Assembly (NCBI GenBank): GCA_030066085.1
Contig: JASJCI010000028.1
Coordinates: 29,795-93,794 of the forward strand
Length of the DNA: 64,000 bases
Direction of reading: 5' to 3'
Origin: Gammaproteobacteria bacterium
Lineage (GTDB): Bacteria > Pseudomonadota > Gammaproteobacteria > GCA-001735895
This document shows positions 53,171-60,920 of this stretch, one piece after another (position 1 is the first letter of the stretch; the number at the start of each line of letters is the position of its first letter). Position numbers and translations under genes: made by a program. The notes beneath the pieces are model-generated. The model did not search any database, was not told where the DNA came from, and saw only the letters and a program-made list of their open reading frames with translations.

Positions 53171-53377
53171 CTAGGCCTGTCCTTCGACAGCCGTTCCCAG
53201 CTGCTCCTGGCCTTCCTCGGCCTTGATCCGCTCGTAGATCTCCTCGCGATGCACCGCTACTTCCCGCGGGGCATTAACCCCGATTCTGACCTGGTTGCCC
53301 TTGACGCCGAGAACGGTAACGGTCACCTCGTCCCCGATCATTAGTGTTTCCCCCACACGCCGCGTTAATATCAGCAT
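53171..53377 (-). CDS. csrA: carbon storage regulator CsrA
   Basis: A 68-residue RNA-binding dimer that represses or stabilises mRNAs at GGA-containing leaders. The sequence [20 protein letters not shown] (1-20) and the RNA-contact segment [16 protein letters not shown] (about 36-51) are nearly invariant in the family. ATG 53377 has AGGA and GGGAGAG just upstream. It lies between lysC and tRNA-Ser as in many relatives. Confidence 0.97.
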   Translation of the reverse strand: MLILTRRVGETLMIGDEVTVTVLGVKGNQVRIGVNAPREVAVHREEIYERIKAEEGQEQLGTAVEGQA

Positions 53378-53514
53378 TCCTGACTCTCCCAATGAATATC
53401 ACAGTAACCCAAACCTGCGATCCTGCAGGTCACTAGTCTTATAGTTATATGGTAATTTTGTCCCGACCAGCAGTCATTCTACCCAACTGACCTACCCATC
53501 GCCAGTTGAAATAA

Positions 53515-54744
53515 TTAATTGGCGCCGGCGAGATCGAAGCCCTCGTGCAGCGCGCGCACCCCCAGTTCGAGGTATTTTTCGTCGACGACAACCGATATCT
53601 TGATCTCCGAGGTCGAGATCATCAGGATGTTTATCCCCTCGTTCGACAGGATTTCGAACATGCGGCTGGCGATACCGGCATGCGAACGCATACCGACACC
53701 GACGATCGACAGCTTGACGATCTTGTTGTTGCCTGACACCTCGCGCGCCTTCAACTCGCCGGCGGTTTCCTGCAGCGACGCAAAAGCGGTCTCATAGTCG
53801 TTGCGATGCACGGTGAACGTGAAATCGGTGGTCCCGTCGGCACTGACGTTTTGCAGGATCATGTCGACCTCGATATTGGCGTCCGCGATCGGGCCGAGAA
53901 TCTGAAACGCCACGCCGGGCGTGTCCGAAACACCGTTGATCGTCAGCTGGGCTTCGTCACGATTGAACGCGATCCCGGAAATGAGCGGTTGTTCCATAGT
54001 CTTGTCCGTACCGTATTCGGTGGTAATCAGGGTGCCGTCACCGTCTTCGAACGACGACAGCACGCGCAGGGGCACGTTGTACTTGTGCGCAAATTCGACC
54101 GCGCGAATCTGCAGCACCTTGGAGCCGAGACTCGCCATCTCGAGCATCTCTTCGAAGGTAATGGTATCCAGTCGCCGCGCCTGCGGCTCGACTCGTGGAT
54201 CGGTGGTGTAGACACCGTCGACGTCGGTGAAGATCTGGCATTCGTCGGCCTTGAGCGCCGCCGCAAGCGCAACACCCGTGGTGTCCGACCCGCCGCGGCC
54301 GAGCGTGGTGATATTGTTGTCTTCGTCGACCCCCTGGAAACCGGCGACGATAACCACGCGCCCCCGGGCGAGGTCGTCGGTAATGCGTTCATGCTCGATC
54401 GACTTGATGCGCGCCTTGTTGAACGCGTTATCGGTCGTGATCCTGACCTGTGCGCCGGTATAGGAACGCGCGGGGTAGCCCCGCTTTTCCAGCGCCATCG
54501 CGAGCAGCGCGATGGTGACCTGCTCGCCGGTCGTCAGCAGCACGTCGAGTTCACGCCCGCGCGCCTGCGGGTCGACCTGCTGCGCCAGCTCGATCAGGCG
54601 ATTGGTTTCACCACTCATCGCCGACACCACGACGACCAGGTCATTGCCCGCGTCGCGATAGCCGATCAGTTTTTCGGCGACCGCCTCGATGCGCTCGATC
54701 GAGCCCACCGAAGTCCCGCCAAATTTCTGTACCAGTAGTGGCAT
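53515..54744 (-). CDS. lysC: aspartate kinase
   Basis: 409 residues, first step of lysine, threonine and methionine synthesis. The kinase domain opens with LVQKFGGTSVGS and has LGRGGSDTTGVALAAAL. The C-terminal regulatory region has two ACT domains (ISGIAFNRDEAQLTINGV and IVGVGMRSHAGIASRMFEIL), so feedback control by lysine/threonine is likely. It is a monofunctional enzyme, not fused to homoserine dehydrogenase. It is the normal neighbour of csrA and alaS. Confidence 0.96.
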   Translation of the reverse strand: MPLLVQKFGGTSVGSIERIEAVAEKLIGYRDAGNDLVVVVSAMSGETNRLIELAQQVDPQARGRELDVLLTTGEQVTIALLAMALEKRGYPARSYTGAQVRITTDNAFNKARIKSIEHERITDDLARGRVVIVAGFQGVDEDNNITTLGRGGSDTTGVALAAALKADECQIFTDVDGVYTTDPRVEPQARRLDTITFEEMLEMASLGSKVLQIRAVEFAHKYNVPLRVLSSFEDGDGTLITTEYGTDKTMEQPLISGIAFNRDEAQLTINGVSDTPGVAFQILGPIADANIEVDMILQNVSADGTTDFTFTVHRNDYETAFASLQETAGELKAREVSGNNKIVKLSIVGVGMRSHAGIASRMFEILSNEGINILMISTSEIKISVVVDEKYLELGVRALHEGFDLAGAN

Positions 54745-54854
54745 GCCAAACCGTCAAAAAAACGAGCGCGGATTATAGGGAAAATCACCTCGTTTGTATA
54801 ACGCTATTGCCGCGGCTAGAATAGCCGCGCCTTGCCCGCGGATTTCCAGCCTCG

Positions 54855-55631
54855 ATGATCACCCTGCTCCAGTTCGACGGACTCGTCCTGCTCGCGATCC
54901 TGGCCGTGATCCTGTTCTCCGGCCTGGTCCATGGCACGCTCGGGCTCGGTTTCCCGATGGTCGCCACGCCGCTGCTGGCGACGATGATGGACGTGCGCAG
55001 CGCGATCCTGATCACGCTGCTGCCGACCATGGCGGTAAACATAGCCAGTATCGCCGCGAGTTCGGAATCGCGCGCGAGCACCCGTCGTTTCATGCCCCTG
55101 GTGGTGTTTTCGCTGCTCGGATCGATTGTCGGCGCCGGCCTGCTTGCAACCACCGACCCGGCTCCCTACCGCGCCCTGCTCGCCCTGCTGATCCTGCTTT
55201 ACCTGTGGAACGGTATCCGTATCCGGCGCGAATGGTTGCTGGACAATAATAACCTGGCCATGGTCGGTTTCGGCATCGCCGCCGGCCTGTCCGCCGGCAC
55301 CACCAACGTCATGGTCGCGATCCTGATCATCTATTTCCTGTCGCTGCAGACACCACGCGAAGCGATGGTACCCGCGCTCAACGCCTGTTTCCTGGTCGGC
55401 AAGCTGGCACAGATCGTGGTGCTGACGCTGGCCGGCTTCGTTGGTTTTGCGCTGGTCCTGGAGACTACGCCACTGGCACTGGCCGCGGTGCTGGCACTGC
55501 TGCTCGGCCGACGGCTGCAGTCGCGCATCGACGTCGCCACCTACCAGAGAATACTGCGCTGGCTGCTCGGCCTGCTGGCGTTGATCCTGATTTACCAGTT
55601 CCTGCGGGAGATGGAGCTGCTGCCGATTTGA
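54855..55631 (+). CDS. TSUP-family (TauE/SafE) permease
   Basis: 258 residues with about eight hydrophobic segments in two repeats. Typical blocks are FSGLVHGTLGLGFPMVATPLLA (cited in part) and GFGIAAGLSAGTTNVMVAIL. The family exports sulfite, sulfoacetate or related anions; the substrate here is unknown. It sits on the opposite strand inside the conserved lysC-alaS junction, so it is an insertion into an otherwise conserved block. The stop is 13 bp from the convergent alaS stop. Confidence 0.9.
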   Translation: MITLLQFDGLVLLAILAVILFSGLVHGTLGLGFPMVATPLLATMMDVRSAILITLLPTMAVNIASIAASSESRASTRRFMPLVVFSLLGSIVGAGLLATTDPAPYRALLALLILLYLWNGIRIRREWLLDNNNLAMVGFGIAAGLSAGTTNVMVAILIIYFLSLQTPREAMVPALNACFLVGKLAQIVVLTLAGFVGFALVLETTPLALAAVLALLLGRRLQSRIDVATYQRILRWLLGLLALILIYQFLREMELLPI

Positions 55632-55644
55632 CGGGGCGGTCGAT

Positions 55645-58248
55645 CTAGAGCTGTTGCTCGACCCAGCCGGCGACCGACTCGAGCGCGCCGGGAAGCTGCT
55701 CGGGCTGGTTGCCGCCGGCCTGCGCCATGTCGGCACGACCACCGCCACGGCCACCGACCTGCGCGGCGACGTGATTGGCGAGGTCACCTGCCTTTATGCG
55801 GTCGGTTTCGCCTTTGGTGACGCCGGCAATAATCGTCACCTTGCCACCCTCGCTGCCCGCCAGCACGATCGCGGCCTGTCCAAGCTTGTTCTTGAGCTGA
55901 TCGACGGTTTCACGCAAGGTCCTGGCATTAGCGCCATCGAGGCGCGCGGCCAGCACCTTGATACCCTTGACGTCGACCGCCTGGCCGGCGAGATCGCCGC
56001 CGGTCTGGGACGCCATTCTGGATTTTAGCGATTCGACCTGTTTTTCCAGCGCGCGTTGGCTGGCTTGAAGCTGTTCGATGCGCTGCACGAGGTTGTCGCG
56101 GTTAGCCTTGAGCTTGCTCGCGGCGAGTTCCAGCTGCGCCTCGCCGTCGATAAAACGACGTACGGCGGTTTCGCCGGTGACCGCCTCGATACGCCGGATA
56201 CCCGCGGCAATGCCGCTTTCGAACACGATCTTGAACAGACCGATATCCCCTGCGCGCGGCACGTGCGTACCGCCACAGAGTTCGACCGAGTCAGAGCCGA
56301 TGCGCAGCACGCGCACTGTATCGCCATATTTTTCACCGAACAACGCAATCGCGCCGGCCTGCTTCGCGGCTTCCATGTCCATCAGTTCGGTGCGTGTCTG
56401 CAGGTTGCCGCGTATCTCGTTGTTGACCCAGGTCTCGATGCGCTCGATTTCGTCCGCATCGAGTGGCTGGTAGTGAGAAAAATCGAAACGCAGCTTGTCG
56501 GCATCGACCAGCGAGCCCTTCTGCTGCACGTGTTCGCCGAGTACGCTGCGCAGCGCGGCATGCATCAAGTGGGTTGCGGAATGATTCAGCATGATCGCCC
56601 GGCGGCGAGCCTCGTCGATGCGCGCATCGACCGGATCACCGCTGCTGAGTTCGCCGTGCTCGAGATGCCCGATATGCAGAAACACATCACCCTGCTTTTG
56701 CGTGTCATCGACGCGAAACAGCGTGTCTTCACCCACCGCGATCAAGCCGCTATCGCCGACCTGGCCACCCGACTCGGCATAAAACGGGGTGCGGTCGAGC
56801 AGCACGACGGCCTGGTCACCATTTTCCAGCTGCTCGACCGGCGCGGAGTTTTGTATGATGCCGACTACCTTGCCCTGGTCACGGGTTGCGTCGTAACCGA
56901 GAAACTCGGTCACGGGATACCCATCCAGCTCCAGCTGTTCACCGGCGACGCCGAACTGGCTCGATGCACGGGCGCGCTCGCGCTGGGCTTCCATTTCCGC
57001 CTCGAAACCATCCTGGTCTACCGACAGGTTTTTTTCGCGGGCGACGTCGGCGGTCAGGTCGAGCGGGAAGCCATAGGTATCGTAGAGCCTGAACAGGGTT
57101 TTGCCGTCGATCGTGTCGCCCGACATGCCCGCGATGGCGTCTTCGAGAATACGCATGCCCTGCTCGAGCGTCTCGGCAAAACGCTTTTCCTCGGTTGCGA
57201 GCACGCGCTCGACATGCTCGCGGTGTTTGCGCAGTTCCGGGTAGGCATCACCCATTTCCCGGTCCAGCGCCTCGACCAGCCTGAAGAAAAACGGATCGCG
57301 ACAACCGAGCTGGTGACCATGGCGCGCCGCGCGCCGAATGATCCGGCGCAGTACGTAACCGCGCCCCTCGTTCGACGGCAGCACACCGTCGACGATCAGG
57401 AAGGCGCAGGAACGGATGTGGTCAGCAATCACGCGCAGCGATTTGTTCTCGAGATCCTCGGTTGCCGTCAGTTCAGCCGCGGCGCGGATCAGCGACTGGA
57501 ACAGGTCGATGTCGTAGTTGTTATGCACGTCCTGCATGATCGCGGCCAGGCGCTCGAGACCCATACCGGTATCCACCGACGGCTTGGGTAGTGGTTCCAT
57601 GTTGCCTTCGGCATCACGGTTGAACTGCATGAACACGAGATTCCAGATTTCGATGTAACGATCACCGTCTTCCTCGGGCGTGCCCGGCGGGCCGCCTTCG
57701 ACCTCGGGACCATGATCGTAAAAAATCTCGCTGCAGGGTCCGCAGGGGCCGGTATCACCCATCGACCAGAAATTGTCGGAGGTACCGATCCGGGTGAAGC
57801 GCGCGGGATCGACACCGATCTGGTTGAGCCAGATGTCTGCAGCCTCGTCGTCATCGGCGTAAATCGTGACCCAGAGCTTTTCCTTCGGCAAACCCACGAC
57901 ATTGGTCAGAAAATCCCAGGCGTAGTGGATTGCGTCCCGTTTGAAATACTCGCCGAAACTGAAATTGCCGAGCATTTCGAAAAAAGTGTGATGCCGCGCG
58001 GTGTAACCGACGTTTTCGAGATCGTTGTGTTTGCCGCCGGCGCGCACGCAGCGCTGCGACGTCGTGGCCCGCGTGTAGCTGCGCTTGTCGGTGCCGAGGA
58101 AAACGTCCTTGAACTGCACCATACCGGAATTGGTGAACAGCAGGGTCGGGTCGTTGCCGGGCACGAGCGGGCTCGACGGCACGATGGTATGGCCGTTATC
58201 GGCAAAATATTTCAGGAACTGGTCCCTTAACTCGGCGCTGGTCCTCAT
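55645..58248 (-). CDS. alaS: alanyl-tRNA synthetase
   Basis: 867 residues. The class II catalytic core spans about 1-250 ([35 protein letters not shown]), then the tRNA-recognition domain, the editing domain with [12 protein letters not shown] and [13 protein letters not shown], and the C-Ala domain. Length and order are typical. ATG 58248 is chosen; a TTG two codons upstream is less likely. Its position recX-alaS-lysC is classical. The free-standing editor alaX is at 37470. Confidence 0.97.
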   Translation of the reverse strand: MRTSAELRDQFLKYFADNGHTIVPSSPLVPGNDPTLLFTNSGMVQFKDVFLGTDKRSYTRATTSQRCVRAGGKHNDLENVGYTARHHTFFEMLGNFSFGEYFKRDAIHYAWDFLTNVVGLPKEKLWVTIYADDDEAADIWLNQIGVDPARFTRIGTSDNFWSMGDTGPCGPCSEIFYDHGPEVEGGPPGTPEEDGDRYIEIWNLVFMQFNRDAEGNMEPLPKPSVDTGMGLERLAAIMQDVHNNYDIDLFQSLIRAAAELTATEDLENKSLRVIADHIRSCAFLIVDGVLPSNEGRGYVLRRIIRRAARHGHQLGCRDPFFFRLVEALDREMGDAYPELRKHREHVERVLATEEKRFAETLEQGMRILEDAIAGMSGDTIDGKTLFRLYDTYGFPLDLTADVAREKNLSVDQDGFEAEMEAQRERARASSQFGVAGEQLELDGYPVTEFLGYDATRDQGKVVGIIQNSAPVEQLENGDQAVVLLDRTPFYAESGGQVGDSGLIAVGEDTLFRVDDTQKQGDVFLHIGHLEHGELSSGDPVDARIDEARRRAIMLNHSATHLMHAALRSVLGEHVQQKGSLVDADKLRFDFSHYQPLDADEIERIETWVNNEIRGNLQTRTELMDMEAAKQAGAIALFGEKYGDTVRVLRIGSDSVELCGGTHVPRAGDIGLFKIVFESGIAAGIRRIEAVTGETAVRRFIDGEAQLELAASKLKANRDNLVQRIEQLQASQRALEKQVESLKSRMASQTGGDLAGQAVDVKGIKVLAARLDGANARTLRETVDQLKNKLGQAAIVLAGSEGGKVTIIAGVTKGETDRIKAGDLANHVAAQVGGRGGGRADMAQAGGNQPEQLPGALESVAGWVEQQL

Positions 58249-58297
58249 AGACAATCGGGTTGGTTGCGACGGAAGATCCTCCCGCCCCGGGAGGTTA

Positions 58298-58744
58298 TCA
58301 GCGAAATAATCGCATGACTGCTGCGGGAGAAAAACCCCTATTTTGCAAAAAGCGCGCCTGTTTCATGCGCGCCGCGTAGTCGCCCGGGATAACTTCGCCG
58401 AAGCGGCGCGCGCGCTGCTGCATCATGGACTTGTCCCAGGCCGCGTCACGCGGATCGACATAAGCCTCGATCAGGCCGTCGTCGACGCCTTTTTGTTTCA
58501 GCTCGTAGCCGATCTTGATCGGGCCGACGCCTGCATTGCCGCGCTGATGTACATAGGCTTCGACAAATCGCTCATCCGATAACAACCGGTCTCGGCGCAA
58601 GCCGTCGATAACGGCTGCGATCGCGTCGTCATCGAATTCACGTGCCCGCAGCTTGCGTTCGAGCTCGACCACGGAGTGCTCGCGACGCGCCAGCAAGTCC
58701 ATCGCCTTCTTGCGGATTGCAGTCAAATCTGCGCTTTCAGACAT
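58298..58744 (-). CDS. recX: regulatory protein RecX
   Basis: A 148-residue modulator that blocks RecA filament growth. Three-helix repeats are visible: [22 protein letters not shown], then [17 protein letters not shown] and [19 protein letters not shown] (cited in parts). It lies 93 bp after recA on the same strand, behind a terminator hairpin, so it is probably expressed by partial read-through. Confidence 0.94.
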   Translation of the reverse strand: MSESADLTAIRKKAMDLLARREHSVVELERKLRAREFDDDAIAAVIDGLRRDRLLSDERFVEAYVHQRGNAGVGPIKIGYELKQKGVDDGLIEAYVDPRDAAWDKSMMQQRARRFGEVIPGDYAARMKQARFLQNRGFSPAAVMRLFR

Positions 58745-58769
58745 ACTTCGGAGTTCACGATAAAAAAAA

Positions 58770-58798
58770 GGCCCTGGAGGGGATACGTCTCCAGGGCC
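58770..58798 (-). terminator. recA intrinsic terminator
   Basis: A 10-bp perfect stem (GGCCCTGGAG at 58770-58779 with CTCCAGGGCC at 58789-58798) and a 9-nt loop. On the minus strand it is followed by eight T (58762-58769). It lies between recA and recX and should attenuate recX expression. Confidence 0.9.
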
Positions 58799-58837
58799 AC
58801 TTGGCAGCTATGCAACAAGGTGGATAGGATAGGTAGG

Positions 58838-59902
58838 CTAGGGAATTTCCACCGTTTCGGGTTCGACTTGGGAGTCTGTTGCTTCACTGTCAACCGTTTC
58901 GGCCGCGCCCGCCTGCGGCAGCAGGACCTCGCGCAACCGTTGATCGATATCATCCGCCATATCCGGATGTTGTCTGAGAAACTCGCGTACGTTGTCCTTG
59001 CCCTGGCCGATACGCTCGTCGTTGTAGCTGTACCAGGCGCCGGACTTTTCGACCAGGCCATGCTTGACGCCGAGGTCGATCAGTTCGCCTTCGCGTGACG
59101 AACCCTCGCCGTAGAGAATTTCGAATTCGCACTGTTTGAACGGCGGCGCGACCTTGTTCTTGACCACCTTGACGCGGGTATCGTTACCGATAACTTCGTC
59201 ACCGCGCTTGATCGCGCCGATGCGGCGGATGTCGAGTCGCACGGAAGCGTAGAATTTGAGCGCGTTACCGCCGGTGGTGGTTTCGGGGTTACCGAACATG
59301 ACGCCGATCTTCATCCGGATCTGGTTGATGAAAATCACCATCGTGTTCGAGCGCTTGATATTACCGGTGAGCTTGCGCAGCGCCTGCGACATCAGGCGGG
59401 CCTGCAGGCCCATGTGCGAATCGCCCATGTCGCCCTCGATCTCGGCCTTCGGCGTCAGCGCCGCAACCGAGTCGACGATGACGACGTCGACCGCGCCGGA
59501 GCGCACCAGCATGTCGGTAATTTCGAGCGCCTGCTCGCCGGTATCCGGCTGCGATACCAGCAGGTCGTCGATATCGACGCCGAGCTTGGCGGCGTAGTTC
59601 GGGTCGAGCGCGTGTTCGGCATCGACGAAAGCGGCGGTGCCGCCGGACTTCTGGCATTCGGCCACCACCTGCAGCGCCAGCGTCGTCTTGCCCGATGATT
59701 CCGGACCATACACCTCGACGATGCGACCACGTGGCAGGCCGCCGACGCCGAGCGCGACATCCAGCGACAGCGAGCCGGTCGAAATCACGCCCATGCTCAT
59801 GTCGATACCGGTGTCGCCGAGCCGCATGACAGATCCCTTGCCGAACTGCTTCTCGATTTGTCCGAGCGCCGCGTCGAGCGCCTTCTGCTTGTTGTCGTCC
59901 AT
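58838..59902 (-). CDS. recA: recombinase RecA
   Basis: 354 residues. Walker A is [10 protein letters not shown] (about 66-75), Walker B is [13 protein letters not shown], and the L2/allosteric region is [20 protein letters not shown] (cited in part). The C-terminal tail is acidic (about 325-354). It mediates strand exchange and triggers LexA self-cleavage. It is expressed from a promoter overlapped by a GAAC-N7-GAAC element. Gene order recA-recX-alaS is conserved. Confidence 0.98.
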   Translation of the reverse strand: MDDNKQKALDAALGQIEKQFGKGSVMRLGDTGIDMSMGVISTGSLSLDVALGVGGLPRGRIVEVYGPESSGKTTLALQVVAECQKSGGTAAFVDAEHALDPNYAAKLGVDIDDLLVSQPDTGEQALEITDMLVRSGAVDVVIVDSVAALTPKAEIEGDMGDSHMGLQARLMSQALRKLTGNIKRSNTMVIFINQIRMKIGVMFGNPETTTGGNALKFYASVRLDIRRIGAIKRGDEVIGNDTRVKVVKNKVAPPFKQCEFEILYGEGSSREGELIDLGVKHGLVEKSGAWYSYNDERIGQGKDNVREFLRQHPDMADDIDQRLREVLLPQAGAAETVDSEATDSQVEPETVEIP

Positions 59903-59934
59903 TGTCTACCTACCTATATGTTGTGGTTTGCGGG

Positions 59935-59969
59935 ATTATCACACACTAGAGCGAGAACACAAAGAGAAC
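59935..59969 (-). promoter_or_regulatory. recA promoter with GAAC-N7-GAAC (alphaproteobacterial-type) SOS box
   Basis: On the minus strand, GATAAT (59940-59935) is a good -10, with TTGTGT (59962-59957) 16 bp upstream as a -35. The -35 lies within GTTC-N7-GTTC, read on the plus strand as GAAC-N7-GAAC at 59955-59969. Direct repeats of this form are the LexA sites of Alphaproteobacteria. No CTGT-N8-ACAG site is visible in the 233-bp gap. Confidence 0.55.
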
Positions 59970-60135
59970 TTTTGCAATTTCTTGGCGTCGCCGCACTGCG
60001 CGCTTTCAAGTCTGGTGACTATTATCCGCGGCCGATAGCTCAAAAGGTGAGCCACTGATAAAATTTCTTGCCGTCAACGAGTTGAACCCGGATCGATGCG
60101 CGGATAACCTTGCACCGAGTTCGTCCAGGAAATCC

Positions 60136-60918
60136 GTGAATACCAGCAATCGCCCCGACCTCTCGGCCCGCCAGATCCTGTCGCTGCTCGCGTTGATCGC
60201 TGCGGTTGCGCTGATCACCCTGGCGTGGCCGGATATGCCGGCGCCGGGCTCGACCCTCGGCCAGGGCGCCGCGGCATTCGGCGCACTCCTGCTACTCGCG
60301 CCGCTTGCCTTCACGCTGATGAAACGCTCGGGTCTCGCGGCGAGCCCGCCGGCCTGGTTCGTGGCCCACGTCGTCGCCACTTCGCTCGGAATCTGCCTGA
60401 TCTTCCTGCATGTCGCTGCCGGCAACTGGCTGACGCCGGCCGGCCTGGTCCTGCTGTGCCTGGTATTCCTCGTTTTCCAGGGCGGTATCATGCGCAGCTT
60501 CATCGCCGACGAGTTTGCGCTGCTGTTTGCACGCACGAGCGCCGCGCAGGGTTTCACCGCACCCGCCCGGCTCGACAAAACCGTCCTGCAGGCAGTTATC
60601 GATGCCAAGACCGCGCTGTTGCGCAGGCTCGATCCGGCAGCCGACGAGAGCCTGTTTTCGCCGGCCCTGAAACACTGGTTCGGCAGCCCCCTGCTGAGCC
60701 TGCGCTACCAGTTGCTCGCCGACCGCGAGGCGGGCCTGGTCGGCGCACGCGCGAGTGCCGGTGGCGGACTGCGCTGGTGGCGACGGCTGCACATGCTGGT
60801 CGCGCTGGCGTTTTACGCCGGCCTGGTTGCGCATGTCATCGTCATGCTGTTCTTCGCCGGCTATGCCGCCGGCGATGGTCCGATCGACTGGTGGCACATC
60901 ACCGCCTGGGGGCGATAG
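60136..60918 (+). CDS. putative di-heme cytochrome b membrane anchor subunit
   Basis: 260 residues from GTG 60136, preceded by CCAGGAAA. An ATG at 60082 lacks a clear ribosome binding site. Membrane segments lie at about 12-30, 42-62, 76-98 and 220-245, with an about 100-residue cytosolic loop between the third and fourth. Two helices each carry His-X13-His (HVVATSLGICLIFLH and HMLVALAFYAGLVAH), as expected for two b hemes coordinated between two helices. It precedes the fused FeS-molybdenum enzyme by two bases, so it probably links that enzyme to the quinone pool. No named family is assigned. Confidence 0.72.
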   Translation: MNTSNRPDLSARQILSLLALIAAVALITLAWPDMPAPGSTLGQGAAAFGALLLLAPLAFTLMKRSGLAASPPAWFVAHVVATSLGICLIFLHVAAGNWLTPAGLVLLCLVFLVFQGGIMRSFIADEFALLFARTSAAQGFTAPARLDKTVLQAVIDAKTALLRRLDPAADESLFSPALKHWFGSPLLSLRYQLLADREAGLVGARASAGGGLRWWRRLHMLVALAFYAGLVAHVIVMLFFAGYAAGDGPIDWWHITAWGR

Positions 60919-60920
60919 AG

